64,000 nucleotides of DNA from a virus, in the IMG/VR virus record IMGVR_UViG_3300027801_002517, positions 1 through 64,000 of that record; one strand, 5' to 3'. Below the pieces are notes generated by a model that was given only the letters and a program-made list of their open reading frames with translations, was not told where the DNA came from and made no database searches. The position numbers and the translations under genes are program-made. Below are positions 17,501 to 29,500 of the stretch, piece by piece (position 1 is the stretch's first letter; each line of letters opens with the position of its first letter).

Positions 17501-20500
17501 TAAATGCTATTGATCATATTATCCTTAATGAGGATGCTGATACACAAACCGTTAATTTAACAGGTATTAGTGATGGTGATTCGGGAACTCAACCGTTGCA
17601 GATTACGGTTACTAGCAGTAATCCCTCATTAATTCCGACTCCAACTGTAGCATATACATCACCTAATGTGTTCGGAAGTTTAAGTTTCACTCCTACTTTA
17701 GGATTAAGTGGTACATCTACAATTACAGTAACGGTTACAGATGGTGGGTTAGATAATGATCTAAGTGCAACAACTGACAACAAAACATTTAGTCGTACAT
17801 TTACAATAACGGTTAATTCGGTTAATGATCTACCGACATTAGATCCACTTGTAGACATGACTGTTGATAAGAATGCTTCCGCACAAACAGTTTCTCTTAC
17901 GGGTATCACTGATGGTGATGATGATACTCAAGCTTTAACTGTAACAGCCGTAAGTAGTGCTACAGGCACAATTCCAAATCCAACCGTAACATACACTTCA
18001 AACAATACAACTGGTAGTTTGGTTTTTACCCCTGTAACTAATCAAACTGGCACAGCTACTATTACTGTGACAGTACAAGATGATGGTGCTGGTACAATAG
18101 CTCGTTCATTCGATGTGACAGTAGTTGATTTTAACACTCCTCCAACATTAAATGCTATTTCTAATGTCACGATTGAGGAAAATGATCCTGAGCAAACTGT
18201 TAATTTAGCGGGAATTACTGCTGGGGGTAGTGATTCTCAAGCTTTACAGGTAACAGCTACCAGTAGTGATACAAGTATAATCCCAAATCCGGTTATTACT
18301 TATACATCCGCACAAACAACGGGTACTCTAAAATTTACACCAGTTACAAATCAGCATGGTACAGTTACAATCACTGTAACAGTAGAAGATGCGGGATTAG
18401 ATAATAATCTAAGCATCACTTCAGATAATCTCACCTTTAGTCAAACATTTACAGTCACTGTAAATCAAATTATAGTGCCATCATATTATGTGGTTGACAT
18501 TGAATTAGTATCACATGATGGTGTTGACGCAATAGATTTAGAGTCGTGTCAGACGGATGGTAATTGTTTCGCTCAAGTCTGCCATATAGATGATTATTTA
18601 AACCCTGTAGCAGAATACTTAACAGCATTTGGTCATATACCAAGTGATCCTTTGAATATTGAGTCTAGTGGTAGTATTAATTCTACATTGAGTGCTGAGA
18701 TAAGTGGCGTTGTAAATTTATTATCTACTACTGAAATTTCTAACTCTGGCTTATCTGTAGATTATAGTGTATCCCAGTCCGTTGATAGTTTAGGGGAACT
18801 ACAAGCTAAATATACCGATAAACTTTCTGGTGATTTTGGTGATTATAACTGTGCCCAAAAATTATATCCTATTGCCGATGTTTCTCATAGTTATTTTGTC
18901 ACCTCTAGTGGTACACATTCTGATTTATATAAATCAATTGATGAGGGTGTATTCTCTGGAGATGGCATAAAAGAAAATGGTGTTTCTACACTAATAGCAG
19001 ATTCTACTACATTTATTCATCCATCATCTATTCATACAGATGGTGAGTTTAGTTATAAATTTAAAGTTACTACTCCCATCGTAAGACCAGATTATACGAG
19101 ATTAAGAATTCGGGCAGCAGCACCATTATTTACCCACGAAGCCAAAATTCCTCCGAAGTATACTTTTACTGATATTAAATTCGAAGACCCAGATGGTGAC
19201 TTAGTTGTTGAATACAATGACATTGTGGTTTCTGGTGATTCTACATACATTGGGATGAGTGGTGACGCAAACTTTACAACATATTCCAGTTCTCCTAAAG
19301 TCAATTGGGATGACACTTATCCTGAGTTAAATGGCACTGAATATACATTATCATTTAATTTATTGAGTGAAGATGTCGGAGATGCTTTCAGTGTTGGTTT
19401 TGATACTGGCTTTGAAGAAGACTATGATATACCAGATCCACTACATAGTGGTGATGATTATCTTGCTTTACATGGTTCTCCATTATCTACTATGAGTCAG
19501 GGATTTTTAAATCCGACAGATACTATTAGAATATCTGCTATTGAGATTTGTAACAGTGGTAAATACGGTCCACGTATTGAAGATTCTATTAATCTTTTCT
19601 CGGAAGTACGTCCTACTGGTAATAAAGTACAGAGAACATTAATACCAACATTAATGCCATTAGTTGATTTTGATAGTACTATATATCCTACAGTAAGTAG
19701 TGTCTGGTATGCAAATGACGATGCTAATTTCTCAAATTATAATACTACAGGAACAAAGAGATTAATTCATAATATTAATAATAGTCTTGACTCAGACTTT
19801 ATTATTATGAACCATACATCTGGTGTAGCAGACTCTGGTAAATTAACATTAAAGATGAGTCATAATGCAGATCCTAATAATCTTAAAACCAGAACTCGTG
19901 GTGCATTTGATTTAGGCTTTGATGGAACTATTGGTGGTACATGTATTAGAAATGGTGCCTTTAATAGATTAAATATTGAAGATGATGATATCAATGATGG
20001 CTTCTTTGTCGCTGATCGTGATTGTATAACTCTACGAGTTAGGGCTAAAAAGCAATCTGATTCAAGGGATTATGTGCTTGATGTTGTAGGTTATAGTGAC
20101 GATTGTATTCTGAACATGACCAGTGCCGTTGGTGGATTCTTACAGGCTTCATCTGGTAATCCTATTGGAAATTATCCTGTCTCATCTGGATTTAGTGGAT
20201 CAGATGATCTTGCTCTTAGTGCCAAATCTCTATCTCAACGGGAAAACTATTTCCAAGTAAGTGGTGATAATAGTCACTTTGTTAATCTTGGGGAAGATCA
20301 TTATTCTCTTGTTGATGGACCGCTTGTCAATAGTACGGAATTTGCTTGGTATGAAATTCCACTAAAGATTTACGATGATAATGTTACTCTCGGTCGTTCT
20401 CGTGATTATCGAATGAGTTCATTACTTGAGAATCTATACTTAGATATCTATCCATTACCAAGTGGTGCAAGTATTTCTAAAGTAGAAATGTTGGTTACAT

Positions 20501-23500
20501 ATGCACCTCAAAATGCTTTACAAATAGTGACTGAGGGTGGTGAAGTTAGAAAGGTTACATCTGAGGACAGACCAGAACCTAAGATCTTCCCAAGCTCGAT
20601 GCAGCCTAATGATAGTTATTTAAATGCTGGATCTGGTTATGGTTCATTATCTTATATTAGTGGTATTCCTCAAGCTTATTCTACTAAGAACACCTCATTA
20701 AAAACCAATTATTCCAGAAGATGGCGGGGTATGGATGGTTTAACTGAAGGTCCGTATGACCAACAGTCATTCGGGTTTGGTTTCTATAATCCACAATTAG
20801 ATTATCCATTCTTATCTGGGTTTTATGGTTTTGACACAGAGACTGGTACTAGTGTTATACCTGATGTTGGTAATTTAACAGGAGTTATTTCAAGTACATA
20901 TTCTACATATAGAATTAAAAACTTAGGTTGGCGATTTAAAAATTCCACTTTGTTTACTAATCAATTGCCAGGACATACTGGTGCTTATGAAACTATTGAC
21001 TGGAGTTCATTGTCAAATGGTTCCAACAATTTCCATAATCATCCATTGTCTGGTCAAATTGCGGATGCATTTAACACTGCCATTAGAATATCTGGACATA
21101 ATTCCAGTATTAACTTTGGTGATATAAATATTGTTCCCGATTCTGGCTTTAGTATGTATGCCAGATTCTCTCCAGATGCTAATGTCTCTGGAGTAGGATA
21201 CGATCTATTCGAGAGTGGTTGCTTGTTCTCTAAATGGGATACAGGCAATGATCTTGAATTCGCTTTAGGTTATGCTAGTGGGTTCTTGCGTGGTTATGCT
21301 AGAGACAATGCTGGTGCTGTACATACAGTACAAGACCCCGCTATATGTTCTGGCTACCAGTATCCATTAAGTGTAATTCTCACTTACAATGATGATGGTC
21401 GTAGTGGTTTAAAACTGTATACCGATAATGAGTTTGAGCCTAATTGGCAAACTATGAGAGCAAGTTCTGTAGCACCATTTAAGTTGCACACTGCAGATAG
21501 TAATTTTGTTGTTGGAAATTCAACAGGTTCTGGTGTTGGTTTCAATATGTTCCTTACCGAATTGGGAATTTCTAATTCTGGTAATGTTGTATACTCTAAT
21601 CCAGATCCTACATATAAGCAAGTTACTGCTCAAAAATTCCTTGAAAATAATAGGTCGTTCTGGTGGGATAATACTGATACATCATCGAATGACGGCTATA
21701 CATTATGGCAGAATATTGATGAAGATACCCGAACTGATTGGGATTTGGGAGAATTCAAGTATCAACCATTTAGTCTTGCTTTTAAGCAGTACACAAAAAG
21801 AACTAATAGAGATCTTGTTAGCTTCAAAGTCTTCGGTGACGGTCAACCTTATTATGCTAAAACAGATCAAACTTTACCGTCTACAATTGATAGCGGTGTA
21901 GCATATCATAGTCAGATTGAAAATGACTTTTTAAGATTCCATTTAAGTGATACTCCTAATAATTTCTATTCTGTTTATCCACGAATCAGTAAAGATATAC
22001 CAAGGGGTTATAATTTTATAGATGATGCTTTAGTCGTAGAGACTGTTTTGGAGCACACTACTAATCACGATATTATATGGAGTGGCGGTCAAGTTGGGCC
22101 GAAATTAATTGTTAGTTTGTATACCAAAAAACAAGAACCATATTATGAAACTGCCAATCCTAACTGGGGATTAATTAATCGTAGTACTCATTATCTGGAA
22201 CCATCTGGTGGTATACATAGACTTGATAGTACATTTACATATGATGATGTGTGTGATAAATCTGAGGAATGGGCCACTTTCCCAATTGAAGCCACACTAA
22301 AAGAATTTAAAGAGAAATATTTTTCACAAGATGTGGATGATATGTTCTTACAGTATGATGTTGTATATCCGTCTGGTGGTTCATTTGAATCCAAAATTGA
22401 TATTCACACTGCACATGTCAGAATGGAAAATGCGTATGTGAATCCTACTGCTGATTCTGGAATACTTAATATTGCTACGAGTGGTGGTAATGTTGTAGAC
22501 GATAGAGACCTAATGTTGTCTCTCTATAATGGTCCATCACCAGCTAGTGGTGAATTCACACTATACACTATTGGTCCTATCCAGGTTGAAAATTCAGGGT
22601 TGCCACTCTATACTAGTGGGACATTGGTTAGCAGAGAAGAATTAAATTTATTCACCCATAATTTTGTTACCATTCAAGAATCTGGTCTGACTTTATCTAC
22701 TTCCGGTAAAATGCCGATTGAGCAATCTGGTGTTGTAAATCTACATACTTTAGGTAAGGGAGTCTTTACATCTGAAGTTAGCCGAACTGTAAATTCTACA
22801 ACTATAACTATCGGTACAGATTCTTCTACGATTGTATTCAATAATGAAAATAATACAATTCAATCAGAAGGGTTAAATTTAAAGGATGATTATAATTATC
22901 GGGTTGGTGGAACAATTACAATTGCTAATTCTGCTAATCCAGAAAACAATGGTACATATACCATTACAGAGATTAGTAATACATCTGGTACAAATGACAC
23001 ATTAACAATTGTCAATACAGATGGTAGTAATCCAGATTTAGTTACTGGATCAGATGACACAGAGGGTTTAACGGTTTCTGGCAATTATATTGATAGTATT
23101 GTTGGAATGGCTTTAACGGCAGTAAACACTGAAACTGCTGGTTTGATTAGCGGTATATTCAACTTAAATGCATTTGTTAGTCCAACTGCTGACACAGATG
23201 CTATACAAGCTAATATGCCAGTATTTGTGCTGAATGATTTTCAGACAGATCCAACTGATAATAGTGGTATTCTTAACTTAAGAACATTAGCTACATCGGC
23301 ATTAGTATCAATATATCCTACAGCATCAATGAACCTGTATTTAGAAACAGGTTATGCTTCTACTAATGCTGATATGAACCTTACATTGTATGGTGATAAT
23401 TATAGCACAACCGCATCTAGTGGTTCTATGAATCTATCAACTGCAAATTATGCTGGTCCATCAAATCCACTATCAACATATAATTATGCCAGTGTTGGTT

Positions 23501-26500
23501 CAGACTACTCGTTATGGTTCAATAATAATATTGGTACTGGTATTGATCTTTCTGATAATGATTATGCAACTCTACCTGCCGATGATGAACTTAGAGGTGT
23601 AGATTTAATTGGTTATGGATCTTGTACGGGAAATAGTCCAGATAAGGTAACCGATGCGGCTGTTGTAACAGATGATGTTGTTTGGCGTGAAGAGCAATGT
23701 GTCGAAGGCGGTATTATGAGAGCCGACAAGACATATACAAATCTTGAAGCTGGTTATAGTGGTAATTATTATGGTATAAGAAAATATACGGAATTAGTTC
23801 CTAGTTATTCTTACTTTGCTACATTAGAAATGAAAACTGGTAATACAGAAGCTATTAAAGTTCCGAGAGATTTAGAAGAATGGGAATATGGAATAAATTC
23901 TGATATCAATTATTCTGGTGTTAAATTGATTGGTGACGATCCTGCTTTAAGTGGAGATACATCTATTGAATATCCTTTACCAGACTCCGGAAGAAACCCA
24001 GAGGATAATTATGGTAAATCAGTTGCGGTCCACAAAGACTTAATGGTTGTTGGCTCTCCGTTTATAGATATTCCAGATGAATCTGGTTATAGGATGACCA
24101 ATGCCGGAACTGCTTTTGTATATAGAAGAAATACAGATGTGCCTGGACAAAAGGCGGCTTGGAATTTAGACACTCATTTAATACTTCCATCTGGATTTAA
24201 GAGAGATTTTGTTAGTAGAGAAGTTTCAAATGCTATAAGTGTGGGTGATTGGAGTATTGGTTCCAAAAAATGGAATGTTGGTCAAGAAGGTAGAGAGTTA
24301 GGTCATTCGGTAGATATTGCATCTTCTGGAGATACTGAAACTATTGTAATTGGTGCTCCCGGTGCTGGATGGGGTAGAACATTCGATACTATTACAGAAT
24401 CTGGTATTCCAGTATGTATGATGGTATTTACTGACCAATTTAATTATAAGGATGAAAATCTTGGAGCGGTTGGTAATGCTGCAGACAAGAATAAAATCTT
24501 GTATCGTTATTTCTCTGCTCCTTGGCGAGAAGATTTTCAACCTCGTGTAGATATTAAACTGTTAGTATTCCAATTAGCATATGATAGAGATGAAAAACCC
24601 GTAGTTAACTCTAATATTGAATGGTTTAAACACCAATATATGGAACGAGAAGATGACCAAGATTTACTTGAGCAAAATAGCAAAGAGGTTATTAGAAATG
24701 GAATAGTCAGTGGAATTCAAGATGCATTCTTGGAGATGTTCCCTCATAACACTACAAGTCCGCATAGTGGAATTCCTCCAATTGTTGGTATATTTAAAGA
24801 CAGTACTTTATCAACTAAATACACCCTTTCATTTAATGAATCTGTTAATAGATTTGTCAGTTATTATAATGATTATTCTTTTGTTAGTGGTGTAAATGAT
24901 CCATCAGATGCATCTCCACAGGCTGGTCATGTTAATACGATAAAAGGTGACTCAGCAAGCTTTGTATTATCAACAGTAGAATTACTTAATGAGACATTGG
25001 ATACTGGTCGATTAAATTCTGAAAATATCTTAAAATTTATAACCAGTGGTGTTGGTCAAGAGTGGGCTAATAGTAATGCCTATCAATTCCAAATACCTCC
25101 TGCATCTGGTGGTAGAGTATATATCTTTGAAAAAGAAAATAATGAGTTTAACTTAGTTCAAGAAATTAAATCCAAAACGGAAAAAGATTTTACATCAACA
25201 TTTTCTAACAATGGTATTGATGATTATGCTATTAATTTAGGTTCTATACCAAGTACAAGATTTGGGCATTCTGTTTCTATTAGCGATGAAAATGAAATTA
25301 TTACAGTTGGTAGTCCTTATGATGCAAATGCTATAGAAGTATTTGAAAGAAACCCATCTGAGCATACAAGGATGCTTAGTAACATTCGACCGTGGCTTGT
25401 TCACCAAGATAAAACTGAAGAAGTTACTAAATACGATTTACTATTAACTGCTTCTGGTTCAACACAAACTGCCCAACAAATCTACTATGATTTATCTGCA
25501 ACTGATAAGTTTTTACTTAGAATAGATGAGTCATATTGGATTAATCGTCCAATTGAGTTATATAAGAATATTTACACTTATGGTTATGGTAATATTCCTT
25601 ATCGTGGAACTTGGGGCTTTATTCCTGATGAGTTTGCCGGAACATCTAGGCTTGGTTATAGCACAGCAGTTTCATCCAGTGGTAAAACTATTGCTGTAGG
25701 TGCTCCAACAGATTCATTTAATGAATTTGACGACAATAATATTTGGTATGGTGGACAAAGCAGTTATAATACTTGGGCTTCTTATACAAATGCTGGTGCT
25801 GTTCGAGTATTTGGATCAAGAAACTATTATCCTCATAATCGTGTAGTAGAGTTTTATAAGTTTGGTAACTTGGATAAAACAATGCATCCAAGTGTAGTGG
25901 ATCAGGGTTTCTACGATCAATGGGATTTATTCTATGGGTCTGAGCGTCCGTTTACAAGAACTGCATTTAGTGATATTGAAATCCCACAAGATGCTGGGTT
26001 AGCATTTATTATTACTCCAGAAGTAGATGCTGCAAGTGATGAAATTATTCAGAATATTAAAGATTGGTTAGCACTTGGTGATAGAACATTGGTACTGGTT
26101 GGTAATGATCCAGTTTACGAGGAAAATGGATTATATAGAGGCTCTAATGTTATTGTCAATAAAATTCTTGAAAAACTTGGTTCAAGAATGAGTATTCATC
26201 CGGCAAGAAATGCACATGAATCTTTAGCTGGTGCTAGAAATGAGAGCCAAGTATTTGATAAGAAATATAATGTTGTAGCATCTAAAGTGCCTTCATATGC
26301 TACATCGACTAGGATCTCTAACGCAAGTATATTTGCAAGTGGCGTTGGTGATATTAGGATTAATGTCTCTAGCGATTTGGGTCCAAATTATCTTGCACAT
26401 GAACCTTGTGATGAGTTCAATGCGGGATGTGGGTTACCACAAATGCATAACGGTGATTTACGTGCTGAATGGACTGAAAAGTGTGAGAAAACTATTCCAG

Positions 26501-29500
26501 GTGTTGGTGCATTTGATGTGTATTACCAAAATAGCTGGCCGTTTCAGTTTGGAAATCCAAATCCATCAGATGAATGTGATAATCCTCCAGAGGGATCAAT
26601 CAATCGACCTAATCAAGATATACGTCCTATTCTTGTTGCTGCTGAAGATGTTCCAGAAAGCGGTTATATCATTCCCGCAACCGATCCGGGATCAGGTTTA
26701 ATAGAAGAACAACTCTTTAGAACATCAACAACCAATGAAACATATTTTTATCGCGAATTTGCTGAACAACAAATTGATGAAGTAGCATTTTCTGTATATG
26801 AAGACGCTAATTCTAATGTTACTGGTGTGAATGTTAATCACTTCGGTATTGGCACTTTTGATGATCCAGACTCATTTACGACTTCTGATGGAAGTGTAAG
26901 GGATGGTCTGTTATATGCTACGGGGGTTAATACAGCTTCATCAGATTTTAATGAAGTTGTAATATTAGCTGAAGAAACAATAGCTGCAACAAAAGAACAA
27001 TATTTTGATGATGAAAATAACCCTAAAGGTAGTGTTTATTTGATCGCTAATATGACTCTTGAGTCAGCAGTGGCTCTTGGTGTGGGCGGTGTATCGACTC
27101 CTAATAGTGATCAAAATATCGCATTTTATAATAATTTAGTTATGAAAGATTGTAGCAATGCTGGACAAGTTTATCAGTTAGGTGGCTGGACTGGACATTC
27201 ATCCTTTACTTCGGCATATTCTAAATCAAAAATCAATCAAGTTTGGGGTGACTTTGAGCAATCCTATACTGAAAATGTAATTCTTGGTAATGGCGATGAT
27301 GAAATACAGCAAATTCCAAACGCTGTAAATGTATTATGGATTGCCAATCCTCAAGGCTTGCCAACTCCAGCAGATCTTAATGTTATAAAAAACTGGTTAC
27401 ATGCTGATCCTGAAAATCTGGGAGACACAGAAAATCCTGATTTTGTGGAGAAGAAAATTGTTATTACTTATGGCACAAATGCAGAAATAGCACAAAATGT
27501 AAGAAGTATTTGTGAAAGTTTAAATTTAACTACAAAACCTCGACGTTCTGACAATCCTCATTACTTTGAAGATGATCTGGAGGAGACTGGGTTTTTCTCA
27601 AGAAAGTCTCATGGTAGAGATGGTGATATATATCAATATCAGAATGTCGGTTTAGATATATCTACAGTTGGTTGTGATGAAGGTTATGTTTTTGCTGGAT
27701 TGGGATCTAGTGATGGTTCAACATCTACTGAAGTAGATGATTTATATGTACCTGTATCGTATCTTGTTTCAGATGCTGCAAATTCGGTTACAGGATTATT
27801 CTTTTCTATAGAACTGGGTTCCAATACTACTAAACTGTTATATTTTGATGGTCCTGAAGATAATATAACGGAAACATTATATACGGCAGCTCCAGATAGT
27901 TGGTATGTTCCTGGTGATGGTGCATCTGCTACATTTAATGTTGAGAGAGGTTCAGGATATAGATTATTCATTAATAGAGTTTCTGAAAATCCGAATGAAA
28001 TAATTGGTTTACATTATAGTACAGAGAATGTGGCATTCCCAGGAGAAACTTGGTCATTAGAGCAAGACGAAGATGATCCAACCATTTACACAGATCAGGT
28101 ATCTATAAGTCCAAATAATTACTATCGTACTTTATCAGGAACTACAACCAATAATGTTGAAACTATACAATTAGATTTTTATGTTCCATCAGGTGATGTA
28201 CTTAGTACAACTACTGTTAAACTTAATTTCCAAACTCCACAAATTTTTGCTGGTCCAAATAGTGTCCCAGGTGGAAGACTTGGTGGTAGTTTAATAGCAC
28301 CAGGTACAGAGTTTCATGACTATCTTCTTGATAGGAATACCTTCCCAGCTACACCAAGGCTATTATCTATGTCTGGTTGTTTATTGCCAGTTATTAATAC
28401 TAGTCAGACAATTTCTTCGACAGGTGAAGTGCCTGATGGTCAGAGGTATTATTGGTCTGAGCCAACTGCGGGCACACCCGAACGGGAAGTTATAATTCCA
28501 GCTACATTTAGAACCATTATGAATGACAATACTCAGTATTGTGATCCAAATAATAATCCTACAGGAGCTGAAAATACAGATCCAGACCAAGAAATATTTA
28601 ATATATTAGATGGAGTATCAGATAAGGAGTGTATTGGTGGTTCATTAATTCAAGATGGTCCGGTAGTTTGTGCTGTAGAACAAGAGACATTTACTGGTTT
28701 TGTTAATGGGTTAAACAGATCGACTATTGTAGTAATATCTGATTCTACAATCGTGCAGGGTCAAAATGCTTATTACAGAAATGATACTAATGCTGGTAAT
28801 CAGGCATTTGTGAGAAGTTTATATCCAGTAAGTCCAGGAGATCCTGATGATGATGGTAACTTCTTTACAAAAGGTAGAAATTATGAGCAGGTTCAGAAAT
28901 TATTATCACCAGAACGTGGTAGTCCTGGTAAATATCGTGCATTGAGTGGTGGTATTGCTAATACAACACTTAAGTTTGGTTCATCTTATTCTACACCAAG
29001 TGTTAATGTCTTTTCTGATACTGAAAATAGTTTACATCCAAATGATGTAGCTAGATTGCCAACTCCAACTGGTAGTAAGAGATTGAAAGATGAGACCTCA
29101 CTCTTTGAAACTGGAGTTATCAAGAATTATGGTGCATATCCGAGATACAGTGGTAGTATTGATGGTGTTGAATATATGGATGCTGGTAGAGGAGGGGGTG
29201 TTCCAGATCTACTGAAGAAAACGGGTAAAGATTATCTCGATTTAGATGTATATAGTACTGGTTATCCAGGTGATTTGTTTGGATATGATGTCAGTATTCA
29301 TGAAGACAAATTAGTAGTTGGTTCTCCGTTTAATGCATTTGAATCTGGGTATCCTGCTATAAGCTGGCCTTCTGTACTTAATCATTACAATAGCGGAATT
29401 GATCCGACTAAGATATCAGGTAATGGTGGAGTTGGTTCGGTATTCTACTTTGAGAACACTGGTAAAGGTGTTAATGCAACTGGTTCATTCTTATCTTGGG

